A DNA stretch of 64,000 nt, taken from positions 515,981 to 579,980 of the forward strand of contig BDDD01000020.1 in NCBI GenBank assembly GCA_001972305.1, read 5' to 3'. The notes under the pieces are model-generated. The model did not search any database and was not told the origin of the DNA. It was given only the letters and a program-made list of their open reading frames with translations. Source of the stretch: Cephalotus follicularis (lineage: Eukaryota; Streptophyta; Magnoliopsida; Oxalidales; Cephalotaceae). Numbering within the stretch: the stretch's first letter is position 1; the number at the start of each line of letters is the position of its first letter. The position numbers were made by a program, and so were the translations under genes. This document shows positions 45,440-55,865 of the stretch, one piece after another.

Positions 45440-46765
45440 GATTCTTATATTAGTTCTACTTGGGTGTTAGACACTGGTTGTGGGACTAATTTTTGCAATT
45501 CTTGGCAGGGTCTAAGAAGTGCAAGGTAGCTTAGAGCTGAAGAAGTAGTGGACCTACAACTGGGTGATGGATCAAGTATCATTACTAGAGTTGTAGGTGT
45601 TTATGATTTTCAGTTGCCTGGTGGTTTTGAATTCAGTTTGAATCCTTTGTTGAGAACTTAATATGGAACTTTGTTTGTGTTTCGTACCTTTATAAATTTG
45701 GCTTGAAGCTTAATTTTAATTTGAATGGTTTTTCTCTTTTGTCAGGTGACAAAATTTTATATGTGATGTACATATAGAAAATGGGATTTTTGTTTTGAAC
45801 ATTGATCACAATATGGCGTTGTCAATCGAGCAAGGAACTAAAAGACAAAGAGAGAATAATGAATCCTATACTTGGCATTGCAGATTGGGTCATCCTAGTA
45901 AGGCAAGGATGTCAAAGTTGGTTAAGGATGGTGTTTTAGACATCCAGGACTTAGAGTCCTTTCCAACGTATTAATCTTGCCTGCTTGGAAAAAATGACCA
46001 AATCTCCCTTCTCCGGTCAAGGAGAAAGGGTAGTGGATTTACTAGGTTTGATCCACACCGACGTTTGTGGACCTATGTCGGTCAGTGCATGAGGCTGATA
46101 TCTTTACTTAATTACTTCTACCGATGATTTGTCACGGTATGTGTATGTGTTTCTGATGAGAAACAAATCAGATCCCTTTGAGGGTTCAAGGAATTTAGAA
46201 ATGAAGTAGAAAAGCAAACAGGGAAGCCCATTAAAACACTTTGATTAGATCGACGGGGCGAGCACCTGTCTCCTGAGTTCCAGGATTATCTTAGAGATAA
46301 TGTCACTCTCTCACAATGGACACCTCCAAGAACACCACAACATAATGGTGTTTCGAACGGAGGAATCGGACCTTGATGAATATGATCTGATCCATGATGT
46401 ATTTTAAAAACCTAGTTACCTCTTCTTGGGATCATGCACTGTAAATAGCTGCATATATCCTTAACCAGATTCCTTCGAAATCCTTTCCCTCCACTTCATA
46501 TCAGATATGGACAGGGAGGAAACCTAGCCTAAAACATTTGAGTGTTTGGGTCTGTCCAGCTTACGAAGCTTGGAGCCTAGTAAGCTGGAGGCACGATTAG
46601 ATCGGTGTCGGTTTGCTGGGTATCCCAAGGAAACTATGGGATATTATTTCTACTATCCCAGCGAACAAAAAGTGTTTGTTTCGCGTACTATAGTTTTCCT
46701 GGAGAAGGAATACCTACTCACAGGAAGCAGTGGGAGCAATGTGAAACTCGTGGAGTTACCATAGG
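45440..46765 (+). pseudogene. Cop-1 protease and integrase remnants
   Basis: 'WVLDTGCGTNFCNSWQGLR' (45462-45520) is the protease active site (D-T-G). 'HCRLGHPSKARMSKLVKDGV' (45880-45940) is the GAG-pre-integrase/zinc region, followed by 'LIHTDVCGPMS' near 46050 in the catalytic core, and 'RFAGYPKETMGYYFYYPSEQ', 'VFVSRTIVFLEKEYL' (46605-46715), typical of the integrase end in Copia. Strongly decayed. Confidence 0.82.
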
Positions 46766-46949
46766 TAGAAACACCATAAAATGGAAAGGAATTAGAGGCT
46801 GACACCTCTACAGACACAGCTGGAATTAGACTCTAGCATGAGATTAGATCTCATACAGGCACTCCTTCCGTAAGGAGAACTGGCAGGATTTCAACAGTGC
46901 CAGAGAGATATGACTTTCTCGTTGAAGGCACTGATGAACCCACATCATC

Positions 46950-47319
46950 GAGGATGATGAGCCTGCCATCTATCAGGATGCAGAGTATATAGCAGCCTTA
47001 GATGCTTTAAGAGATGGTGTTTGGATGCGTGAGTTCATAGTTGAACTTGGAGTGGTTCCAACCGTTAGTCGTCCTGTAGTTCTCTATTGTGACAATAATA
47101 GAGTCATCGCACAAGCCAAGGAGCCCAGGTCTCACCAACGGTCCAAGGATATCTTGTGGTGTTATCATTGATCCAAGAGATCTTTGACAGAGGAGACATG
47201 GAGAGGGTTGCCTCTGAGCCAAATTTAGCAGACCCACTTACTAAAGCACTTAGTAGAAATGTATTCGAGAGTCATCGGAGTATGATGGGCTTGAACTATA
47301 CGGCTTCATGGCTTGAGGG
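46950..47319 (+). pseudogene. Cop-1 RNase H remnant
   Basis: 'EYIAALDALRDGVWMREFIV', then 'LGVVPTV', 'VLYCDNNRVIAQAKEPRSHQ' and 'ADPLTKALSRNVFESH' match the end of Copia pol (RNase H with the YCDN box, then the closing DPLTK motif). Upstream I do not recognise a reverse transcriptase palm. Confidence 0.85.
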
Positions 47320-47332
47320 CCAAGTGGGAGAT
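47318..47332 (+). other. Polypurine tract of Cop-1
   Basis: GGCCAAGTGGGAGAT just before the 3' LTR start TGTTAGAGAGAG; the form AAGTGGGAGATTG is typical of plant Copia elements. Confidence 0.8.
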
Positions 47333-49596
47333 TGTTAGAGAGAGTGTGACCAGTCAAGCCACTAGGTGGTTTGATGTACTTGTACTATACTTATTTTATA
47401 CAGTCTTGTCTATTCATGTTACATTGTGCAAATTGTATTTATTATTGGCATAACCGTATATGTTTTATCACATAATCGAAGCATGACACTGCTTACACAT
47501 ATGGTGCCCTGTCACATCAAAGGGTTGGTTATCGAGCCTAAGGCTATGAGAGCGACTTCCTTATTCCCTGTGACTAAACTGTTCCAATTCATAGGTTCAC
47601 TTACTTTGGGCATTTGTGAACCGGATAGACTGCCGTATCGGTCTTTCTCTCACAAATGAGAGGGTGGAGTATCTCGTTGCCACTTGGATTCAATCCTAAA
47701 GCTAATGCCGGGGGCATGCTGGGAGCATGTACACAGAACTTGAGCCACCATGGGAATTCTATTTGGATGGTCACATATCCCGTGTCAATGGATTTTCCAA
47801 TCTGAGACAGTAGTGTATAGACTCTACGAGTCTAGCGAGTTCTTGATGGACTTGTCTGATCCTTAGACCTAGGCGGCTACTGTGCATTGCATAGAGACTG
47901 CCTGACTTTGATTTCTGCCCTACCCAATTCTTTCGCGGGATTACCGAAATGGCAGCTTTTGGGTCTTACAGGATTTATTTGAATGTAAGTGAGTGGACAA
48001 CAAGGAATCGTCACACCTGCTGTGAGGGTGATTGCCTCTATAGTATATGTATTCATTGTGGACTTTGAAATACCTGGCCAGGTTACGACGAGTTGGAACC
48101 TAGAGTTTCCGGAAAGGCTTGTCGATAGTCATGATGGTAAAATACAGATTTATAGATACCAGCATATCTAGGGTTAACACGCATCCTTACCCTAGTCCGT
48201 GATCGGAGCCGAGGATGATGAGACATTATAGTACATGGTAACTGTCATCAGGATAGAGTATCGGATGTATCAGAAATGTACTTAATTGTAGAAATTAATC
48301 AAGGGATTAATTTACACAGCTGGAATATGATAGTCCCAGGTTCAGGGTCTTAAAAGTAGTCAAGGACTATTTATGGTAAGATTACTTAAGAGCAAGGCGT
48401 CTTAGTAGCATACCATCGTTACCGATTAATTCCGGGCTTTCGGGTCCCGCCTCACGAGTATATGTATCAGATACATATATCGTATTGTTTTATAACGTGT
48501 GATGGCACATGTTATATATTGTGGTGTATTAGTGATGTTACGTGACTAATTAGTTGACGAAACATACTAATATGATTTTGGTATTAAAATAATAATTGGA
48601 TTATTATTCTCTATCTGTATATCTCTCAAACTCTCTCTTATTGGCTGTTGCCTGGGACATTAACGTGTCATGGTTATTAGATAACCAATATGACAGTAAG
48701 CAGCAAACAAAATGCAACACGTCTTCTTCCTGGTCGTTTGTTATTGCTCCAAGAAAGGAATAAAATCCTTTAAGCACGTTGTAACAGCCTGGTTGCATTT
48801 TGGAAATGGATAAGCCATTTGTTATGGCACCATGGATGGTAAACTGGATTTCTATTGTAGTAATGAAATCTGGTTAACTCATTTCCATTATGGCTGGCCT
48901 TATGGTGATTCACATTTGGTTGATCACAACTCTGGATAATTGGTAAAGCCTTAAGTCATGCAAGAATGAAAAGGAAACATGACTTGTCATGACACCAGAA
49001 ATGGAAAACAGGATTTGCATTATGGAATGAAATCCCATTTACATGTTTTTCTTAATGGGTGGCTTTATGGTGATCCATATTGTATGGATCATGACACTAG
49101 GTGCTTTAAGAGCATAAGAGAGAAAACGTGTTTCATACATATAACACCGAACACGTTTTTGCATGGGGGACTAGTGTGTCTCGCCACTTGTCTGCAACAT
49201 TTTGTAGAGAGAGAAATAGCATTGTGTTTGGTTTTGTTTTTAGAGAATAAAACAGAAAAGGGAAAAGAGAAAGCAAATATCTTTGATCATAAACACCACA
49301 GCTTGATTACTATAGGTGGTGTATTGCTTGCATTAAGCTCTGCATTCTTTGTTTTAATCCTATAGTAGGATTAGTGTTATAGGAATTGTTTTACGCTTGT
49401 CATTCCGCTGCTATTCGTTCCCGTATGAAAGCTTCAAGTCTCATAACGGAAACTTGAAGGAAGGAGTTGGTTGCTTGGTATAAACTCTATCTTTCTATAT
49501 ATGTTTATATTGTTTATCTGGGCTGCTGATTAGCGATCCTAGGTTGTTTTTATTTGTTTATGGTGTTTGAATATGGGATGTTCTTTGTTTTGAGGT
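47333..49596 (+). mobile_element. Cop-1 3' LTR
   Basis: Starts TGTTAGAGAGAGTGTGACC. The first ~990 bp match 17036-16051 reversed and the rest matches 41191-42475. Near 48312 it shows the LTR-X insertion site without LTR-X. It lacks the last ~75 bp seen at the end of the 5' LTR; LTR-K sequence follows. It holds two hairpin units (48800-49110). Confidence 0.85.
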
Positions 49597-50004
49597 GATT
49601 TGTGAGTGGGACATTCTCTTCTTTCTTTTACTTGATATCTCCTGTGCCTGTTGCTATCTTTTAGTCGAACGTTTTCTGTGGGATTTGGATCCCTGTTACC
49701 CTTGTTCATGTTGTTATCCTGTTCTTGGCAGAGCTTGAGAGCTTGGGTGGTTCTTGGGTTGAATGTATGGTGTTTCCTCTGAGATATGGAATGCACTGGG
49801 ATGTGCGGATGGGATGCATGGGTTCGGTCGGTGGTAAAGGGTACGTTCGAGAACCAACTCTCTTTAGTATTCTCATTGTCTATGATGGGATGCTTTGGGG
49901 AACTGCCCCCGGGTTCGTTACCTGGATCTGCAGTGTACTATTGTCTATGATGGTATGCTGCGTTCAGTGCAGGGGAGTTCTCCGTTTTTATCCATTTCGC
50001 CGAG

Positions 50005-50215
50005 GATAGCGGGCAAGGCCCGGATTGATACTAGCGGATGAGGTCCGGATAGATTCTAGTGGGGAAGGCCAGGATAGGTGGTGTGTGAGTATGTGTTTGG
50101 CTTGGTATAGCGACAGACCATGGATACTGTGGTGGATGGCGGGTAAGGCCCGGATAAATACTAGCAGACGAGGTCCGGATAGATCCTAGCAGGCGAGGCC
50201 TGGATAGATGTGTAT
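50005..50215. repeat. GGCCCGGATAGA minisatellite in LTR-K
   Basis: Degenerate units of roughly 25 bp with 'aggcccggatagatactagc' and 'gaggtccggatag', in two groups (50005-50075 and 50135-50215). Confidence 0.8.
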
Positions 50216-51059
50216 GTTTTTCCTGGTATGGCGGTTGATGTGTATGTCTTGCCTGGTATGGCGGTTGACCATGGGATATTGTGGTGTTGTTCCTCTTCTC
50301 TTGATTATCATGGGCGCAGTTGTTTAACTTGTGATGTTATCTTTTGTTGGAATCCTCTACTTATTGATATTTGACTCTCTTTTCCTTTGGCAGACTCTGA
50401 GGAGTGGAACCTTGTGATATTGCTTAGTTTGTGTTTCTTGTTTATCCCCTGACTTGTTCTATTTTGCCCAGTGGGGCTTGTTTATATATATTTCTTTTCC
50501 TTGTGCGTCCAGTGGTAATGGATGCTCTGGAGAATGCTTGTTCTTGCTCACTAGTCATTTGGACTAATCCCCTCCCGGTTGTTTTGCAGAGGAAGCTGCG
50601 GTGGCTGCTAGGGCAGTCCCTTGGGTTTATAAGGTAGTCTGCGGAGGATAAGCAGAGCTAACGGCTTCACGGGCTCGTCCTTGCATGCATTCATGGGGTC
50701 ATATGGGTTGTATTCTTTTGTTGTACAGTCCCCGGCCTGGGGAGGATATGTTATTCTTTTGTATGAGTCATTGGCTTGTTATCAGGGGATGATGTTTTTG
50801 TGAACAAATATATTTTATTTTGAAATGACAATATGATATATTTTTGAGATGATTTGTTGTGGTTTATGATGAGAAACTTGTGTTTTTATTTGAAATGTTA
50901 TGTTACGTTCTTCTGTTGTTTATCGAGAAACTTACCCGAGGTCGGGCAGGTTAGGGGATCTCCCCGAGGAGGCGGTTAACCAGCGGGGCTCGTGTCCTGA
51001 CCTCAGGGTTAGTGCTAGGATGATTTATGTTCTGGTCTGGTTTTTGTCGTTGAGCTCTG

Positions 51060-51300
51060 TCCGAGGAGCACATGTTGTCCGAGCAGACGTCCGAGGAGAA
51101 CGTGTTGTCCAGGGATGACATGCCCAAGGACGACATGCCCTGGGATGGCATGCCTTGGGATGGCATGCCCGGGGAGGTCATCCCTGGGGAGGCATGCCCG
51201 GGGTGGACATGCCCGGGGAGGACATGTTCTTGGTCAGTCGTCCAATGAGGACATGCCCGAGGACAGCTCATCCAGGGAAGGCATGTCTTAGGATGAGGTG
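51060..51300. repeat. GACATGCCCGGGGAGG minisatellite in LTR-K
   Basis: A dozen or so degenerate units of about 15-20 bp such as 'gaggacatgcccgggg' and 'gatggcatgccttgg'. Very GC-rich compared with its surroundings. Confidence 0.85.
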
Positions 51301-51577
51301 CAGGCCTGGCTTGTGTTTGTCGTTTTGTGCTGTGTGATGTTGGCATCCCCTGCCCGGGACCCCTGGTGTAATACCCTGTTCGTTCGTAAACGTATTTTTA
51401 CGGGTTCGTATATATATATATTTTTACGGATTCGTAAATGTTTTTACGGATTTTATATGTGTTTTCGGACTTTTAATTTTGTTTAATTTTAAAGTCCGGT
51501 TGCCCTATAATCGGGTTTATGTAAATTGTGCGGTATGATACTGGTCCGATATTTGGGTATGTTATGCTATGTTGGGC

Positions 51578-51586
51578 TTTATAAAT
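51578..51586 (+). promoter_or_regulatory. Predicted TATA box of Gyp-E LTR
   Basis: TTTATAAAT about 210 bp into the LTR, conserved at 56075-56083 in the 3' LTR. Motif and position only. Confidence 0.4.
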
Positions 51587-52579
51587 TCTTATTTTAATCC
51601 AAAACTTATTTTATTAAAAACAAATTATTATTCTTTTATTTTAATATTCCTTAATTCATTTATTATTATTCTTTTGTCTTTAAAATCCATAATTCATGTT
51701 TCTATTATTCCTTTAATTTCTTTATTTCTTATTTTAGCATTTTCTTCTTCTTTTCTCCTACTACCTTCCACATTCTCCTTCTTTCCAGCAATTCCCACTA
51801 TCAAATGCCATGTTAGAATCTCTCTTTCCATTACAAAATCCAGAAAAGTTCCTTTCTTCCTCCTTTTGTCTCCTCCATTCTCCATTATTAGAGTATCTTG
51901 CCATTTTATATGTTGTCCACTTCTTCCTTGCAAGCCATTGTCAAATCTGCACTGTTAGTGTGTAACAAACTGCTGTGTAATTGTTTCTTCAAATTCCAGA
52001 AGGTAATCTCAAACCTTAATTGATTCTTTTGGGTTAAATTCTCTTATTTTGCTATGTATGTCTAAAAATACCATGGTTTTGTATTTTCTTCTTTCTTGTT
52101 TCTGTTCACATCCGAATTGTGTGTTGTACTTGTGTTCTTCCTACTGTTTTCTGGGTTCATTAACATCATTAAAGGTTAGTTAATTCATCCCCTTTGATTA
52201 TAGTTTTGTTTCAATGGCTTACATTGAGTTTTTGTGCTCTTAGTATCTTGGAGTCTTTAATTCTTGCCTAAACATGTTGTCAATGTATTAGTAATGTTAT
52301 CTGCACGTTTTATGCACCTATATATGTCACAAACTGAGTTCATAACTTCTGCTATCAATTAGAAACAAAATCTAGACATGTTCATGCAATGTCTTCTTGC
52401 TTCCTTTTGCAAGATAAATCATGGAAAGATCGTTTCTTTGTCAAATTGAAGTTTGTAAATCACCTACAAGTCATATATAATCATATGTTTATGTCCATAT
52501 GTCTTTGGTTTAATGTAGAAATCATTTAAATCATTTTCAGTAGCAAATCGTCGAATTTCAAAATGTTCTGTTGCCCAGA

Positions 52580-52750
52580 ACAGCCGACTGTCTGAGTGGA
52601 CAGCCGACTGGAATGGGTGCGTAGTCGACTGGACTGAAGAACACAGTCGACTACCTGCATTTTTGGGTTGCGTAGTCGACCGTCACATGATCCAGTCGAC
52701 TGCCCAGACTCTCCAGTCGACTGGATCCCTGTTCCAGGCGACTGGTATGC
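52580..52750. repeat. CAGTCGACTG word array in Gyp-E 5' LTR
   Basis: Eight words (CAGCCGACTG twice, TAGTCGACTG, CAGTCGACTA, TAGTCGACCG, CAGTCGACTG twice, CAGGCGACTG). Counted start to start they lie 20, 21, 22, 29, 20, 21 and 21 bp apart. Confidence 0.9.
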
Positions 52751-53006
52751 CCTGAAATGTGCTGTTTTCACCCGTTTTGATTCGTTTGACCCCCGAATCG
52801 ATCCGAATCTCTTCCAAACTTTCTTGTGAGTCTTTTTAATGCTTCTAATGTGTTTTAAACTCATATACACATGATTTTAAATGTCCTCATATGACTGCCA
52901 CGTTTTCGGCTGTCTTTGGCTAATAAAAGTAAACCTTGTGATTTGTTATGATATATATGATATGACCCTGTGACGACTCCCGCCGTCCGGGGGTGTTACA
53001 GAGATA

Positions 53007-53018
53007 TGGTATCAGAGA
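53007..53018 (+). other. Primer binding site of Gyp-E
   Basis: TGGTATCAGAGA, tRNA-Met type with one base different from TGGTATCAGAGC, six bases after the LTR. Confidence 0.85.
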
Positions 53019-53171
53019 ATTTGGTTTTGCTTCCTTAGAAGACCTAACTAGGTTTGACCTGTGAGATTGGGTAGACACCGGGTTAGGTTGTTTCGCTTAT
53101 GACTTTATGATATGTTTTCTGCTTTCTGTTTTATTCCTTGTGATGTTTTATGTTTGAGCGCCTTTTCGTAG

Positions 53172-54300
53172 ATGGCACGTACAAGGAATGCTGCTAAGAG
53201 GATTGCACCCCCTGAGGCTCAGGAAGTCAGAAATGAGCCTACCATGGAGGAGCTCGTACGTCAGGCAGTCGCTCAGGAGATACGGCGTGCATTGAATGAA
53301 CAAAATCTGAACCAGGACCATAGGGAGCCGGTTGCTGCTAATGATGCTCCAGCTGATGTTCAGTTGGGGAGAGATGCTGGGAACGGGACTGTTACACCCA
53401 CTTATGTTTGGCTTGAGCGGTTCCAGAAGCAGAGACCACTGTCTTTCAGCTCAGCCGTGACTCCGGTGGAAGCTGAACACTGGATTGCTAATATGGACAA
53501 GATCTTTGATGTGCTTGGTTGCAGTGATGAACAGAAGATCAAGTTAGCCGTGTACAAACTTGAGGGTGATGCTCAGAAATGGTGGAAAGCTGTTGTTTTG
53601 GCTAAGGGTGGCAACTATGCGGAGACTCTGACCTGGTCTGAGTTTTGTGAAGTCTTTTATCAGCAGTACTTTCCCACTGCTGATAAGGAGGCTTACGCCA
53701 GAGAATTTGTCAACACCAGACAGAAGGATGGAGAGTCGGTGACGGAGTTCTTGACCCGTTTCACTAGGCTTGCTGGTTTTGCTGGGTCCGTTGTAGGAAC
53801 AGTATTGGAACAGGCGGAAAAGTTCAAATGGAAATTGCACTATAAGTTTCGGGGTAAATTGATCAACACCAGGTTTGCTGATGTATCTGAAGTGGCTAAT
53901 GCAGCTAAGAACATTGAGCTGGAAAGGTTAGATTTCCAGGCTGCTCGACAGGAGTTTGACAGAAAGAGAAACAGAGGTGATTCTCAGGAGCAAGGTTCTG
54001 GACAGAATAAGAATAGGAATGGTAAGCGTGGGAAGAGAAATGATTATCAGGGACAGCAACATTCCGGTAATGACAAGAGGCAGACACAGGGAGCTGCGGA
54101 TGTCCAGATTTCCAAGTGTGATGTGTGTGGTAGACATCATCCAGTGGGAGTATGCTATAAGGCTATCGGGGCCTGTTTTGTGTGGACAGAAAGGGCACTT
54201 CGTGAAGGATTGTCCTGACCCTCGTGCAAAGGAAAGGAAGGGGAATTATGCAGATCATGGACAGCGCAACGTGGGAGGTCGTGTCTTTGCTATCACGACC
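53172..54300 (+). pseudogene. Gyp-E Gag
   Basis: Start at 53172 ('MARTRNAAKRIAPPEAQEV'), about 170 bp after the primer site. The retrotransposon Gag domain follows: 'VEAEHWIANMDKIFDVLGCS', 'EQKIKLAVYKLEGDAQKWW', 'FCEVFYQQYFPTADKEAYA', 'EFLTRFTRLAG' and 'ADVSEVANAAKNIELERL' (53460-53930). Then come a basic, glutamine-rich linker and zinc-knuckle cysteines (CDVCGRHHPVGVC near 54118-54155, CGQKGHFVKDC near 54175-54220). The capsid part is well preserved, in keeping with the low LTR divergence. Confidence 0.9.
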
Positions 54301-54339
54301 CAGTAGGCAGCTAACGCACCAGGTACTGTTTCGGGCCTT

Positions 54340-54540
54340 ATTTATATTGGTAACCGTAGGGCTTATGTTTTGTATGATACTGGATCAACCTACTCGGTTG
54401 TAGCGAGGTCTTTTGTTCGGCATCTTGGGATGTTTCCTCAGTTGCTTGATCCAACTTTGATTCTTTCGACCCCTACGGGTTCTTCTGTTGTGATATCTAA
54501 GTGCTTTTATGCTTGTCCTCTTGTTTTCGATGATCGGGTT
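54340..54540 (+). pseudogene. Gyp-E protease start
   Basis: 'MYDTGSTYSVVARSFVRHLG' (from 54370) has the aspartic protease D-T-G active site in the context typical of chromodomain Gypsy elements, followed by 'LSTPTGSSVVISK'. Only the front of the protease is recognisable. Confidence 0.8.
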
Positions 54541-54559
54541 CGTGATGCGGACCTTTTGC

Positions 54560-55440
54560 CTATCGATGAGGCACACAGTTCTCCATTTTCTATACATCCG
54601 GGTTCTACAAAAATGTATAGGGACTTGAAGAAGAATCTCTGGTGGAATGGAATGAAAAAGGATGTTGCGGAGTACGTTGGGAAGTGTTTGATCTGTCAGC
54701 AGGTAAAGATTGAGCACCAACGTGCTAGTGGTTTGTTACAACCCTTGGAAGTTCCAATTTGGAAATGGGAGAGCATATCGATGGACTTTGTTACGGGTTT
54801 GCCGAGAACTTTCAGAAGGCATGATGCTATCTGGGTAGTAGTGGATCGATTGACGAAATCGGCTCACTTCTTGGCTATCCGAGAAGACTTTTCGGTTGAC
54901 CGTTTGGCTGAGGTGTTTCAGCAAGAGATAGTGAGACTCCGGTATCCATTGTTTCGGATAGGGATCCTCGTTTCACAACACGGTTTTGGAAAGGGTTTCA
55001 GAAAGCTTGGGGTACTAGGCTCAGTTACAGTACAGCTTTTCATCCACAGACAGATGGGCAGACTGAGAGAACCATCCAGACCTTAGAGGATATGTTGAGG
55101 TCTTGTGCTTTGGAGTGGACTGGGAGCTGGGATGAGTATTTGAGCTTGGTGGAGTTTGCCTACAATAACAGTTGGCATGCTAGCATTGGTATGGCTCCGT
55201 TTGAAGCTATGTATGGGAGGAAGTGTCGTGCTCCGACATGTTGGGATGAAGTTGGAGAGCGAGTTATCGAGGGACCTGAGCTAGTGCAGATCACTACGGA
55301 GAAAGTGGCAATAGCAAAGGAGAGATTGAAAGCTGCTCAATCTCGACAGAAGAGTTATACGGACAAACATCGGAGGGACTTGGAGTTCAAAGTGGGTGAA
55401 CATGTGTTCTTGAAAGTTTCACCTTGGAAAGGAGTCTGAC
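54560..55440 (+). pseudogene. Gyp-E integrase
   Basis: Zinc-binding region ('[18 protein letters not shown]', 'CLICQQVKIEHQ', 54570-54725), catalytic core ('WESISMDFVTGLPR', 'WVVVDRLTKSAHFLAIRED', 54765-54890; '[18 protein letters not shown]'-like segment near 55040-55090), then '[20 protein letters not shown]' and '[17 protein letters not shown]' (55155-55290). Confidence 0.88.
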
Positions 55441-55815
55441 GTTTTGGGCTGAAAGAAAAGTTGAGTCCGCGGTTTATCGGGCCTTTCAAAGTTCTGGAGA
55501 AGATCGGCGCGGTTGCTTATCGGTTAGCTTTGCCTCCGCAGTTAGCATATGTCCATAATGTGTTCCACGTGTCTTTGTTGAGAGGTTATCAGTATCATCC
55601 CCTACATGTGGTTCACTATCCGTTGGACAGTATTCGAGAGGATTTATCTTGCGACGAGGAGGCCGAGGCTATTTTGGATCGACAGGAACGGGTGACACGT
55701 AGCAAGACCGTTTCTTTTGTGAAAGTGCTTTGGAGGAATCATCCCGAACGTGAGGCTACTTGGGAGCTAGAGGAGCATATTCGGGAGCGTTATCCGCACT
55801 TGTTTGTTTGAGGTA
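55441..55815 (+). pseudogene. Gyp-E pol tail (chromodomain-like end)
   Basis: '[20 protein letters not shown]', '[13 protein letters not shown]', '[20 protein letters not shown]', ending 'RYPHLF'. The VKVLWRNH...ATWE segment is the chromodomain-like end of integrases in this branch, thought to guide insertion into marked chromatin. Confidence 0.85.
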
Positions 55816-55847
55816 TGTTTGTGTTTGAGATTTCGGGACGAAATCTT

Positions 55848-55865
55848 CTTTTTAAGGGGGGTGGA
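55848..55865 (+). other. Polypurine tract of Gyp-E
   Basis: TTTAAGGGGGGTGGA just before the 3' LTR start; in the family this primes plus-strand DNA. Confidence 0.85.

Larger units (their letters stand above)
41191..49596 (+). mobile_element. Cop-1, Ty1/Copia element
   Basis: Plus-strand element. Parts are 5' LTR rear (41191-42550), primer site, a ~2-kb noncoding leader, Gag, protease, integrase, RNase H, polypurine tract and 3' LTR (47333-49596). The order protease-integrase-RNase H is that of Copia. A reverse transcriptase core is not recognisable. LTRs of about 2.3 kb are long for Copia. By LTR difference it may be several million years old. Broken, a dozen or more breaks. It sits in the Gyp-B integrase (see 17037) and is followed by LTR-K. 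Confidence 0.85.
49597..51366 (+). mobile_element. LTR-K, first piece
   Basis: Noncoding, with stretches similar to LTR-D ('acctggatctgcag' near 49920, 'cactagtcatttggactaatcccctc' near 50550 against 25442). Its start is placed where Copia LTR similarity stops and is approximate. It is split by Gyp-E at 51366 and resumes at 57462. It carries two minisatellites; short frames have no domain. Confidence 0.65.
51367..53000 (+). mobile_element. Gyp-E 5' LTR
   Basis: 1,634 bp, starting TGTAATACCCTGTTCG and ending CCGGGGGTGTTACA. It has a TATA-like TTTATAAAT at 51578-51586 and a CAGTCGACTG array at 52580-52750. The 129-codon frame at 51569-51958 recurs in the 3' LTR and is not a gene. Confidence 0.93.

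Noticed and set aside
51569-51958. A 129-codon membrane-like protein
   Set aside because: T-rich LTR sequence giving leucine, serine and phenylalanine runs; it recurs in the other LTR of Gyp-E in altered form.
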